From NCBI RefSeq assembly GCF_030409945.1, contig NZ_JAUFQV010000043.1:124001-188000 (forward strand): a DNA stretch of 64,000 bases, in the 5' to 3' direction. Position 1 is the first letter of the stretch, and the number at the start of each line of letters is the position of its first letter. Of the stretch, positions 42,852-51,998 are shown piece after piece. This DNA is from Vibrio tapetis subsp. quintayensis. GTDB taxonomy: Bacteria > Pseudomonadota > Gammaproteobacteria > Enterobacterales > Vibrionaceae. Made by a program: the position numbers and the translations under genes. Under the pieces are notes generated by a model. The model saw only the letters and a list, made by a program, of their open reading frames with translations. It had not been told where the DNA came from and did no database searches.

Positions 42852-43868
42852 TTACCTCTGCTGGTGGGGGTCGAATGCATCACGAACAGCTTCACCGACA
42901 AATACCAGTAAACTAAGCATGATAGAGAGAACAACAAAGGTAGAAATACCTAACCAAGGCGCTTGTAAATTGGCTTTTCCCTGCGCCAGTAATTCACCTA
43001 AAGATGGCGAGCCTGCGGGCAAGCCAAAACCAAGAAAATCAAGCGAGGTGAGGGTGGTAACAGAGCCAGACAATATAAACGGGATCATTGTCAATGTGGC
43101 CACCATGGCGTTAGGGAGCATATGGCGTAGAATAATGCGTTTGTCGTCTACCCCTAGTGCATGCGCCGCCCGCACGTAATCGAAATTACGACAGCGAAGA
43201 AACTCGGCCCTAACCACTCCCACAAGCCCCATCCAACTAAATAGCACCATGATGCCCAATAACCACCAAAAGTTAGGCTCGACAAAGCTTGATAAAATGA
43301 TGAGCAAAAACAGAGTCGGCATTCCAGACCATACTTCAATGAAACGTTGACCAATGAGGTCTATTTTTCCGCCATAGTAGCCTTGAGTTGAACCCACCAC
43401 CACGCCAATAATGCTAGAGATGATGGTTAACGCAAAACCAAACAACACCGAAATACGAAAGCCGTAAATGATTCGGGCTAATACATCACGGCCTCTGTCG
43501 TCAGTGCCTAAATAGTTAACGTCATCCGGCGGTGAGGGCGCAGGCTGAGTGAGATTGTAATTGATGGTGTCGTAGCTAAAAGGCACCAAAGGCCATACGA
43601 TATAACCATCTTCTTCTATTAATTCAATCACATAAGGGTCGGTGTAGTCGGCTTCTGCTTCAAATTCACCGCCAAATTGCGTTTCTGCATATTCAAAGGC
43701 AACCGGGTAATACCACTGACTTTGGTAACTGACCAATAAGGGTTTGTCGTTGGCGATAAGCTCTGCAAACATACTTAATATGAAGAGGATTGAAAACAGC
43801 CATAATGACCAGTATCCACGCTTGTTCGCTTTAAATCGTTGCCATCTTACTGCAACCAATGGATTCAT
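42852..43868 (-). CDS. yejE: Peptide ABC transporter permease YejE
   Basis: An inner-membrane permease of 338 residues. It has an N-terminal cytoplasmic stretch ending in RFKANKRGYWSLW, a first helix, a large periplasmic insertion (VIELIEEDGYIVWPLVPF) typical of YejE, and the binding-protein-dependent transport domain with GTDDRGRDVLARIIYG and the EAA-like loop (AAHALGVDDKRIILRHMLPN). The frame reaches 43889, but ATG 43868, one base after the yejB stop, is the fitting start. It pairs with YejB. Confidence 0.92.
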   Translation of the reverse strand: MNPLVAVRWQRFKANKRGYWSLWLFSILFILSMFAELIANDKPLLVSYQSQWYYPVAFEYAETQFGGEFEAEADYTDPYVIELIEEDGYIVWPLVPFSYDTINYNLTQPAPSPPDDVNYLGTDDRGRDVLARIIYGFRISVLFGFALTIISSIIGVVVGSTQGYYGGKIDLIGQRFIEVWSGMPTLFLLIILSSFVEPNFWWLLGIMVLFSWMGLVGVVRAEFLRCRNFDYVRAAHALGVDDKRIILRHMLPNAMVATLTMIPFILSGSVTTLTSLDFLGFGLPAGSPSLGELLAQGKANLQAPWLGISTFVVLSIMLSLLVFVGEAVRDAFDPHQQR

Positions 43869-43869
43869 A

Positions 43870-44955
43870 TTAACGCGCCTCGAAATCAATGCGTGGGTCG
43901 ACCCAAGAGTAGGTCAAATCGGAAATAATACTGAGAATAAGACCCAGTAACGTCATGATATACAAGGAGCTAAACACCACAGGGTAATCACGTTGAATGG
44001 TCGACTCGAAACCGAGCAACCCAATACCTTCTAATGAAAACATGACTTCGATGAGCATGGAGCCTGTGAAGAAAATACTGATGAAGGCACTGGGGAACCC
44101 CGCAATGATGATCAGCATGGCATTACGGAAAACGTGTTTGTATAAGATGCTGTTTTCATCCAAGCCTTTGGCCCTTGCGGTCACCACGTATTGCTTGTTA
44201 ATTTCATCAAGAAACGAGTTTTTGGTCAGCATGCTGAGTGTGGCAAACCCGCCAATCACCATGGCAAATATAGGCAAGGCTAAGTGCCAGAAGTAATCAA
44301 GGACCTGCTCGAAAAAGCTTAATTGTTCAAAATTGGAAGAGACTAACCCACGTAGTGGGAACCAGTTGAAGTAGTTACCGCTGGCAAACAAAATGATCAA
44401 CACAATGGCGAACAAGAAGCCAGGAATGGCATAACCCACGATGATGAATGCACTGCTCCAAATATCAAATTTGGAACCATGATGGATCGCTTTCATCACC
44501 CCAAGAGGAATGGAAATCAAATAGATGATGAGCGTGCTCCACAGCCCCAAAGAGATGGAGACAGGAAGCCGTTCCTTGATCAAATCAATCACGTTGCCGT
44601 CTTTAAACAAGCTTTCGCCAAAGTTAAAGGTGGCGTAGTTCTTCAGCATGTCAAAGTAACGAACGTGAATAGGCTTATCAAAACCAAATTGTACTTTGAT
44701 GGCTTCAATAACTTCAGGGTCTAACCCACGAGCGCCTCGGTAGTCCGACGTTGCTTCTACGTCTATATCACTTGCAAGCTCTTTTCCGCCACCGGTAAAA
44801 CGCTCCATGATGCCAGATTCAAAACCTTGCATTTGAGCCATTGCTTGTTCAACTGGCCCGCCGGGTGCAATTTGAATGACAAAAAAGTTAATGGTGATGA
44901 TGGCCCATAAGGTGGGGATAACGAGCAATAAACGCCGAATTATATAAGCAGTCAT
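43870..44955 (-). CDS. yejB: Peptide ABC transporter permease YejB
   Basis: The second permease of the importer, 361 residues. It begins with the conserved MTAYIIRRLLLVIPTLWAII membrane segment, followed by the YejB-type periplasmic insertion (RFTGGGKELASDIDVE) and the transport domain with the EAA loop (TARAKGLDENSILYKHVFRN). Its stop almost touches the yejE start, so translation is probably coupled. A 98-nt gap separates it from yejA; no terminator is evident there. Confidence 0.93.
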   Translation of the reverse strand: MTAYIIRRLLLVIPTLWAIITINFFVIQIAPGGPVEQAMAQMQGFESGIMERFTGGGKELASDIDVEATSDYRGARGLDPEVIEAIKVQFGFDKPIHVRYFDMLKNYATFNFGESLFKDGNVIDLIKERLPVSISLGLWSTLIIYLISIPLGVMKAIHHGSKFDIWSSAFIIVGYAIPGFLFAIVLIILFASGNYFNWFPLRGLVSSNFEQLSFFEQVLDYFWHLALPIFAMVIGGFATLSMLTKNSFLDEINKQYVVTARAKGLDENSILYKHVFRNAMLIIIAGFPSAFISIFFTGSMLIEVMFSLEGIGLLGFESTIQRDYPVVFSSLYIMTLLGLILSIISDLTYSWVDPRIDFEAR

Positions 44956-45053
44956 GTATTAGGGGGTTACCTTGTTGTGCTGACGCAGGCTATTTGTTTT
45001 TAAGATACCGATTTTGCAAAATAGCGACTGCGCCAATTACCAATAAATAGCGG

Positions 45054-46868
45054 TTAGCGTCTGTTTTCTGGCAGCTTGCTGGCTTTTTCCGTATCGACCC
45101 ACCAAGTGTCTAAACCAAGATCATAAGTAGGGCGGTGCTCAGGGCGTGAAAACTTGTCCCAGCTTGCGACACGGTATTGGCTGTTATGCCACGCAGGGAT
45201 AGCGTAGAAATTCCAAATCAGTACGCGATCTAACGCTTTACCCAAGTGCAGTAATGCCTCTGGATTTTCTTGGTTTTCTGCAATTTTATCCGTCAAATAA
45301 TCAACCGCAGGATCTTGAACTCCAGGGCGATTATATGTGCTGTCGATGTAGCGGCTGTTCCAAACAATTTGTAGGCTGGTACTTGGGTATTTATCGGAGG
45401 TGATTGACGCAAACACCATGTCGTAATCGCGGTCTTGGTAACGTTTTAGATACTGAGTGGTATCAATGGTTCGGATCTTCATCTCAATGCCCATTTGCTT
45501 AAGGTTTTTCTGCACTGGAATGGCAAATCGTTCAGTGGTTGGGCTGTAAATCAGTAATTCAAAGCTCATGACTTCGCCGGTTTCGACATTGGTCATGACT
45601 TTGTTTTTAAGCTCCCATCCCGCGTCTTTCAAGAGTTTAAAAGCAGTGCGCATTTGTTTACGAATACGGCCTGAACCATCGGCAACGGGTGCTTGATAGG
45701 CTTGGGTATATACTCGTGGTGGGATTTGGTCTTTGATTGGCGCTAGCCATTTCACTTCCTCAGAGCTTGGCAAATCACTTGCCTGATAGTCTGAGTTCTG
45801 GAAATAGCTTTGAGTACGCGTGTATTGCCCATAGAACATGTTTTTGTTCATCCACTCAAAATCGAGCGCGTAAGTCAGCGCTTCACGTACTTTCGGGTCG
45901 TTGAATATTGGACGTTGGATATTAAATACGAAGCCTTGCATCGACTGAGGAATGGAGTGGTCGATTTCTTCTTTCTTGATGTAGCCTTTGTCGAAATTCA
46001 CGCCGTTGTAGGCAGTAGCCCAAAATTTGGCAACGCCTTCTTGGCGGATATCAAACTCACCGGCTTTAAAGGCTTCTAACATCACTGTGTCGTCGCGATA
46101 GTAGTCGTAGGTGACGGTGTCGAAGTTGTTGCGGCCAACGTTCACGGGCAGATCTTTTGCCCAATAGTCCTCTACGCGTGAATAGGTGATGCTCTGGCCT
46201 GATTTGAAATTGGAGACCACATAAGGCCCGCTACCAAGGGGAGGCTGGCTTAGCGGGTCGGCTAGGCTTTTATCTTTCCAAAAGTGTTCCGGTAGAATAG
46301 GAATATTACGTAGAACGGCGAGCAGTTTTTCTCGGTTAGGTGTCGTCATATCAACCCGAACAGTTCGTTCGCTGGTAGCTTTGACGGATTTTACGTCTTT
46401 GTAATAGGTCTTAAATTGCGGCACGCCTTCTGCCATGAATTTAGCAAATGTAAATTCCACATCTTTCGCTAATATTGGCACACCATCATGAAACTTGGCG
46501 TTTTGGTTGAGATCAACTTCAAGCCATGTGAAGTCGTCGGAGTAGCGAACGATTTTTGCTATTAGTGCGTAAGACACGTCAATGTCATCGGGAGATGTAT
46601 AAAACAGCGGGTCGTTGATTTTTCCAACGCCAGAGCCAGGGTTACCACGAGAAGCATAGCGGTTAAAGTTGTCAAATGTACCTATGGTGCCATAGGTAAC
46701 ACTGCCGCCTTTTGGGGCATCCGCCTTGACGAAATCAAAATGAGTAAACCCGCTAGGGTACTTTGCATCACCAAAACCGACAATACGATCGGTATCTATA
46801 ACGTTGGCTGCAACCCCTGTGCTGCATTGTAATGTGAGCGCAAAAGCAATGGTCCATTTCTTCAGCAT
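45054..46868 (-). CDS. yejA: Peptide-binding protein YejA of the ABC importer
   Basis: The periplasmic solute-binding subunit, 604 residues, SBP family 5. A signal peptide (MLKKWTIAFALTLQCSTGVAA) precedes the binding domain, with TPNREKLLAVLRNIPILPEH, LPSSEEVKW and YDMVFASITSDKYPS among recognisable family stretches. ATG 46868 has a strong AAGGAG upstream; the nine preceding in-frame codons are unlikely to be translated. It is the promoter-proximal gene of yejABEF. The upstream 46869-47121 interval shows no further gene and presumably carries the promoter. Confidence 0.92.
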   Translation of the reverse strand: MLKKWTIAFALTLQCSTGVAANVIDTDRIVGFGDAKYPSGFTHFDFVKADAPKGGSVTYGTIGTFDNFNRYASRGNPGSGVGKINDPLFYTSPDDIDVSYALIAKIVRYSDDFTWLEVDLNQNAKFHDGVPILAKDVEFTFAKFMAEGVPQFKTYYKDVKSVKATSERTVRVDMTTPNREKLLAVLRNIPILPEHFWKDKSLADPLSQPPLGSGPYVVSNFKSGQSITYSRVEDYWAKDLPVNVGRNNFDTVTYDYYRDDTVMLEAFKAGEFDIRQEGVAKFWATAYNGVNFDKGYIKKEEIDHSIPQSMQGFVFNIQRPIFNDPKVREALTYALDFEWMNKNMFYGQYTRTQSYFQNSDYQASDLPSSEEVKWLAPIKDQIPPRVYTQAYQAPVADGSGRIRKQMRTAFKLLKDAGWELKNKVMTNVETGEVMSFELLIYSPTTERFAIPVQKNLKQMGIEMKIRTIDTTQYLKRYQDRDYDMVFASITSDKYPSTSLQIVWNSRYIDSTYNRPGVQDPAVDYLTDKIAENQENPEALLHLGKALDRVLIWNFYAIPAWHNSQYRVASWDKFSRPEHRPTYDLGLDTWWVDTEKASKLPENRR

Positions 46869-47121
46869 CGATTTCTCCTTAATTCGATTCTTCACTAAAT
46901 TAGCATAAAGTGATTGTTTTCATTATAGAAGCTCAATCTGTGAAATAAAGCAGGTAAACGGATTTATTGACGTATTGGTCGATAAATTGAATCATACTTT
47001 CTTCGATATATAGCTCATCATTATTAAATGTTAAACGATGATTTCCTTTGTGGATATGTAAGGGAGTGATAGCGAAACCAGATAGGATGGGTAACATCTG
47101 TACGTAATGGCAACGGCAGAA

Positions 47122-47160
47122 TAAAAAAGGGCCTCCAATGTGTGGAGGCCCTTTGTTTTG
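47122..47160 (-). terminator. Terminator of the RND efflux operon
   Basis: A perfect 12-bp stem AAAGGGCCTCCA / TGGAGGCCCTTT (47126-47137 and 47143-47154) with a 5-nt loop; T-runs follow on the minus strand (complement of 47123-47128). It lies 48 nt after the RND permease stop. Confidence 0.9.
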
Positions 47161-47202
47161 TTGTTTTAAAACGCCGCTATCTTTTTTAAATGGTGTGGTT
47201 AG

Positions 47203-50200
47203 TTATACCGCAGCAGCTTGTTTCTTTCTGCTCGCTATCTTGTTTTTGATTTTACGAAACGGCACTTTAATGTCTTCCAAAATCAGGTACAAACATGGTA
47301 CCAACACCAAGGTAAGCAGGGTGGCAAATAATACCGCAAAGCCTAACGCGACAGCCATTGGCGTAACAAAACGAGCTTGTAAGCTGGTTTCGAACATGAT
47401 TGGTAATACACCGGCAAATGTGGTAATAGAAGTTAGAGTGATAGCACGAAAACGCGCACAACCTGCTTCAATCACGGCTTCTTTGATTGCCACACCACGG
47501 GCTCTTGCTTGGTTAACGTAATCTGTCATGACCAAGGAGTCGTTGATCACCACGCCTGCTGCGGCAATCAAACCGAAGGTCGACATCATGCTGAGCTCTA
47601 AATCGAACCAAAAATGGCCCCAAATGGCTCCGGTTAAACTAAACGGAATAACCGACATGATGATCAAAGGTTGGCTGTAGCTTTTCAATGGAATCGCTAG
47701 CAGCATATAAACAATGATCATGCCCGCTAAGAAGAACAGGATTTGCTGGTTTTGTTGTGCTTGTTGTTCTTCAATCGCGCCGCCAAGTTCGGTTTTAACT
47801 TGTGGGAAGGCTTCTAATAGTTCAGGTAATAGTTTTTCTTGAATATCACTCACTACGGCGTTTGGCTCGACTTGTTCTTCATCGATGGATCCGTATATGT
47901 AAACCGTTCGGTAGCCTTTCTCTCGTCGAATGTTGCTGATGCCCGGTTTTTGGGTAATCTCAACCACATCGCCAAGCATGACCTTTTTGCCTGTTGGTGT
48001 GGTGATCAGCGCATAGCGAAGAGAAGAAAATGCTTCACGTGTTAGTTTCGGGTAACGAACCATCACCTTAACTTCTTCACCGTTACGCAGAATACGTTGC
48101 GCTTCACCACCGTAGAAACTGCCACCCACTTGTTTGGCTATGGTGGAGAGATCTAAACCTAAATCATAAGCAACAGGGGTTAGGCTCAACAACACTTCCT
48201 TACTGGCGGTATCAATAGAGGAGCTAATATCGTATAGCCCTTTTTGGTTTTGAAGTTGCGAAATGAAGAAGCGACCTGCTTTGTTCAAGGTCTCGATGTC
48301 TGGGCCATACAGTAGGTAACCAAACTCATCGCCACCCTCACCGCCGTTAACATCATCGGCAATGGTGAACGATTTCATACCCGCAATGGTCGGCATTTGT
48401 TCACGCCAGCGACGAGATAACTCAAAGGTGGTGAAAGGTCTATGTTCTTCATCAACCAGAGGAACGATGATCTGACCTTTGGTGCGGCTGCGGGTCATCG
48501 ACATGGTTGACTTCACCATGCCTTTACCGAATTCGGCAATGGTGGCTTCGTCTACTTGATAAATAATCTGTTCGATGGTTTTTAACGCGGCAATGGTTTG
48601 TTCGTCTGATACCGTGTCGTTCATGGTGATGCTTACGGCTGGGAAGTCGTGTGGCACTTTCGGGCTAGGTACAATGCGTACATAGCTGGACGTAACCAAC
48701 GCCGCACTGATCACCAGCAACGCAATAAAGGTCGCAAATACTGACCAACGCCACTTAGTACACCATTCTACAAAGTCTTTATACGGGCCGTTCACAAAAC
48801 CGAAAAAGCGCGTATTGAAACGATCTCGCCAGCTGCCTTTTTTAATCGGCGTGAAGTGTGTGTGTGCCAAGTGAGCAGGCAAAATTAACTTGGATTCAAT
48901 TAAGCTAAATACCAAACATAAGATAACCACAACCGCGATGCCTAAGAAGAACGCACGTTCCGGCCCCGTAGACATGATGAATGGCGCAAATACGGCAATG
49001 GTGGTTAGCACGCCAAAGGTAGCTGGTGTTGCGACTTTTTTCACGCCGCTGACTACGACATCAACGCCGCCGCCGTGTTTTTCTATTTCCGTATAGGCAC
49101 TTTCTCCCATCACAATGGCATCATCAACCACGATCCCCAGCACCATGATAAAGGCGAATAGCGAGATGATATTAATGCTGATTCCGAAAATAGGCATCAT
49201 CATTAATGCACCAAGGAAACATACAGGAAGACCGACCATTACCCACATTGCGAGTTTAACGCGCAAAAACAGGCTGAGCAGTAATGCCACCAAAATGGCC
49301 CCTTGCAGTAGGTTTTTCAGCATCATATCGAGGCGAGCATTGAGGTAGTAGGTCATATCAACCAAGCTATGTAACTCGTACCCTTGAGGCAAAGTTTTGT
49401 TTCTTGCTTCGATGTAAGCATTCACGGTTTTAGCAACGGGTACCATGTTCTGGTCTTTGGTTGCTTTCACCGACAGGTAGGTTGCGTTTTCACCTGAATA
49501 CTTGAAGTAAAGATCGCCCTCAACAAACTCGTCTTTAATAGTTGCAATGTCTTGCAGCAGAACCTGTTCACCGTGATTGCCAATTTTCACCGGAATGCGT
49601 CGGAACTCATCACCGCTGTAATATTGGTTTTCGATTCGAACTGAAATCTGGCCTGTGTTAGTACGCACCATGCCTGCTGAGTAGTTAGCAGAATAGTTGG
49701 CAATAGACTGGCTGACACTACTCAGTGTTAGGTCGTATTTCCTTAATGTATCAGGGTGGATCTCGATGGCAATCTCATCTAACGGTGAGTAACGCTCGAC
49801 TAAGTCAACATTACTTAGCAAGCGCAATTCGTCTTCGATGGTTTTCGCCAGCGGTTTGATTTCTGACAGTGGCTTGTCTGCAGACAACACCATAGAAATC
49901 ACTTCTTGCTGAAACTCTACCTGACTGACGTTAATCGGCTCCATCGCCCCCGGGAAAGAGGAGATGCCATCTACCCGCTGTTTGACCTTATCGAGTACTT
50001 TCGACAGATCTTTTTTCGGATCGATTTCTAATTGTAGAGAACCGCTACCGCGAGAGGCTCTGGTGACGGTCTTTTTAATTTCTGTTACGTCTTTAATAGC
50101 ATCTTCGATTTTAATTAAGATGCTTTCTTCGATTTCCAGGGGCGAAGCGCCTGAATAGGTTGCGTCTATCGTTATGTAATTGATCTCGATATTCGGAAAC

Positions 50201-50370
50201 ATTTGCTTCTGAATAAAGAAATAGGTAGCGGTGCCCATGATGAGAATAAAGATCATCAATAGGTTCGCGGCCACAGAGTTATTAGCAAAATAGGCAATCA
50301 GACCCGTTTGTTTTGGTATTGGGTGGCGAGAGATGGTTTGCTCTGGCTCGTTTGAATTGAGTTCAGACAT
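47203..50370 (-). CDS. RND-family efflux pump permease
   Basis: A trimeric inner-membrane pump of 1055 residues using the proton gradient to drive substrates through a tripartite channel. It shows the internally duplicated RND plan: helix 1 (VAANLLMIFILIMGTATYFF), a first large periplasmic loop (SYSGASPLEIEESI-like), the proton-relay helix with adjacent Asp residues in MVLGIVVDDAIVMGE, a second loop, and the last helices ending in LVLVPCLYLILEDIK. AGGAAG precedes the ATG. It lies 8 nt after the adaptor gene. No outer-membrane TolC-type gene is adjacent, so a shared TolC is likely. The substrates are unknown. Confidence 0.93.
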   Translation of the reverse strand: MSELNSNEPEQTISRHPIPKQTGLIAYFANNSVAANLLMIFILIMGTATYFFIQKQMFPNIEINYITIDATYSGASPLEIEESILIKIEDAIKDVTEIKKTVTRASRGSGSLQLEIDPKKDLSKVLDKVKQRVDGISSFPGAMEPINVSQVEFQQEVISMVLSADKPLSEIKPLAKTIEDELRLLSNVDLVERYSPLDEIAIEIHPDTLRKYDLTLSSVSQSIANYSANYSAGMVRTNTGQISVRIENQYYSGDEFRRIPVKIGNHGEQVLLQDIATIKDEFVEGDLYFKYSGENATYLSVKATKDQNMVPVAKTVNAYIEARNKTLPQGYELHSLVDMTYYLNARLDMMLKNLLQGAILVALLLSLFLRVKLAMWVMVGLPVCFLGALMMMPIFGISINIISLFAFIMVLGIVVDDAIVMGESAYTEIEKHGGGVDVVVSGVKKVATPATFGVLTTIAVFAPFIMSTGPERAFFLGIAVVVILCLVFSLIESKLILPAHLAHTHFTPIKKGSWRDRFNTRFFGFVNGPYKDFVEWCTKWRWSVFATFIALLVISAALVTSSYVRIVPSPKVPHDFPAVSITMNDTVSDEQTIAALKTIEQIIYQVDEATIAEFGKGMVKSTMSMTRSRTKGQIIVPLVDEEHRPFTTFELSRRWREQMPTIAGMKSFTIADDVNGGEGGDEFGYLLYGPDIETLNKAGRFFISQLQNQKGLYDISSSIDTASKEVLLSLTPVAYDLGLDLSTIAKQVGGSFYGGEAQRILRNGEEVKVMVRYPKLTREAFSSLRYALITTPTGKKVMLGDVVEITQKPGISNIRREKGYRTVYIYGSIDEEQVEPNAVVSDIQEKLLPELLEAFPQVKTELGGAIEEQQAQQNQQILFFLAGMIIVYMLLAIPLKSYSQPLIIMSVIPFSLTGAIWGHFWFDLELSMMSTFGLIAAAGVVINDSLVMTDYVNQARARGVAIKEAVIEAGCARFRAITLTSITTFAGVLPIMFETSLQARFVTPMAVALGFAVLFATLLTLVLVPCLYLILEDIKVPFRKIKNKIASRKKQAAAV

Positions 50371-50378
50371 GGGCTTCC

Positions 50379-51521
50379 TTACTCTTTGTCTTGTTCAGCA
50401 TTGGCGACAATGACGTCCATACCCACCTGTGGGTACTCTGGCACGGTGGTGACAAGTTGGTCGCCTTCATTTAAGCCTTGGTCAATTAAGAACAATTGGT
50501 TTTCTTCACGCAGTACGTTCACGGTGCGTGCTAGCATTTTATTGTCTGGGCCAACCACCCATACGGTGCGGTTATTGACCATTTCTTGCGGAAGACGGTA
50601 AATGTGTTTAAGTTTTTTACCTGCAAAATGCACTTGCACATACGAACCGAACTTTAAGGCTGGTTGGTTACTTGCCACGCCGTACGGATCTTGAATACGA
50701 ACAACCAAGTTGATCATGCGGGTGCTGCTGTCGACAATACCAAGGTCACGTGCAATCTGTCCTTTACGCTCAATGGTAACAACGCCGTTTGAAATGATAT
50801 TGGCGGGCGTCCCTTCAAGTACTCCTGGAAGAAACGCACTATCAAACCCAGCAATAGGTAAAATCACTTCACCCGCTTCGATGTTATTGATAGTGGCAAC
50901 TTGAGTACCAGCAGGGACGTATTGACCGACGCCGATTTTTCTCTCGACGACTAAAGCATCGTATGGGGCAATAACCTTGCAGTTGTCTAAATCACGACGT
51001 GCACGTTTAAGGCCAGCTTGCGCCGATTTCACTTCTGCTTTAGCGCTCAAGACTTGAGGCTTACGCAGGTATAGGTCGGTCACTTGCTTGTCGCTGAGTT
51101 TTTTCGCTTGGCGCTTCGCGACTTCTGCTTTGGCTTTTTCTTCAATCAAGCTAGCTTGTGCTTTTGCCAATTGTGCTTCTGCTTGTAAGACGGCGGCTTC
51201 GTAATTGTCTTGCTCTAATGTGAATAAAACTTCGCCACGTTTAACCACGCCACCGGCCACAAAGTTAGGATGCCAGCTGGTAACTTCGCCAGACACTTGC
51301 GCAGACAGCTGCGTTGCTTCAAGCGGTGTTAGCTCGCCAAAGCTTGATATCATGACTTGATGGTCAGTTGCTAAAATAGACTGTGTTTCAACAGTAGGTG
51401 CGGTAGCAATAGGCGGCGCAGCCTCATCTTCTGGAGCTGAGTGTTGTATTGCGGTGTAGCCCGCATAAGAAGCCAGTACAATCAAAATAGGCAATAGCCA
51501 TTTGATGATTTTTTTAAACAT
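50379..51521 (-). CDS. RND efflux periplasmic adaptor (membrane fusion protein)
   Basis: Links the RND permease to an outer-membrane channel. The 380 residues include one N-terminal anchor helix (IIKWLLPILIVLASYAGYTA), lipoyl-like halves (ELTPLEATQLSAQVSGEV and VIAPYDALVVERKIGVGQ), an alpha hairpin rich in Ala, Lys and Glu (EAQLAKAQASLIEEKAKAEV) and a C-terminal barrel and membrane-proximal domain. ATG 51521 is preceded by AGGGAT; the frame reaches 51572. A hairpin TTCGCC/GGCGAA (51542-51547 and 51554-51559) lies in the 5' leader. Confidence 0.92.
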   Translation of the reverse strand: MFKKIIKWLLPILIVLASYAGYTAIQHSAPEDEAAPPIATAPTVETQSILATDHQVMISSFGELTPLEATQLSAQVSGEVTSWHPNFVAGGVVKRGEVLFTLEQDNYEAAVLQAEAQLAKAQASLIEEKAKAEVAKRQAKKLSDKQVTDLYLRKPQVLSAKAEVKSAQAGLKRARRDLDNCKVIAPYDALVVERKIGVGQYVPAGTQVATINNIEAGEVILPIAGFDSAFLPGVLEGTPANIISNGVVTIERKGQIARDLGIVDSSTRMINLVVRIQDPYGVASNQPALKFGSYVQVHFAGKKLKHIYRLPQEMVNNRTVWVVGPDNKMLARTVNVLREENQLFLIDQGLNEGDQLVTTVPEYPQVGMDVIVANAEQDKE

Positions 51522-51998
51522 ACATATCCCTAGTATCAAATTTCGCCTAAATCGGCGAAGCGACGTCATCATTATTCGAAAAATTCTGTTTTGTGTGTAA
51601 TGTATACAGAGTAGCTAACTATATACCATGTCATAGCCACAGCTCTTGGATGAAAGATTTATTGCAACTATACACAAAGCAATCGCAAAAGTTAGGCCAA
51701 CTAAAAAACCAATACTATTAGTAGGTTATAAATATTATTTTTATGGGTTGTCGAGTAAGTTTGCGACTAACGCCAATGGTTGGCTAATTTCACCAATGGA
51801 TGTTGGACATGTTACACCATGTGAAGCTTTGATTCTGTCCGAGAATGTCCTGGAGGTGTAATCTGGGTTGTCTTAAGTGTCTTATAGATAAGTCAGTAGC
51901 TTGGTTGTTAGAAACTAAGAACAATGCTCGCAGCTACGATTTGATTACCCAAATTTGTTTTTATAGATGGTGAGTATTCACTAGGAATTAAAGCTCAT
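51522..51998. other. Gene-free interval between efflux adaptor and diguanylate cyclase
   Basis: The 477 nt upstream of the adaptor contain its leader hairpin and presumably the operon promoter. A plus-strand frame at 51646-51861 (71 codons) has no recognisable domain and no ribosome-binding site and is not called. No terminator of usual form was seen for the diguanylate cyclase that ends at 51999. Confidence 0.5.

Noticed and set aside
51646..51861. A 71-codon plus-strand frame upstream of the efflux adaptor
   Set aside because: No ribosome-binding site, no recognisable domain, and it lies in the promoter region of a divergent operon.
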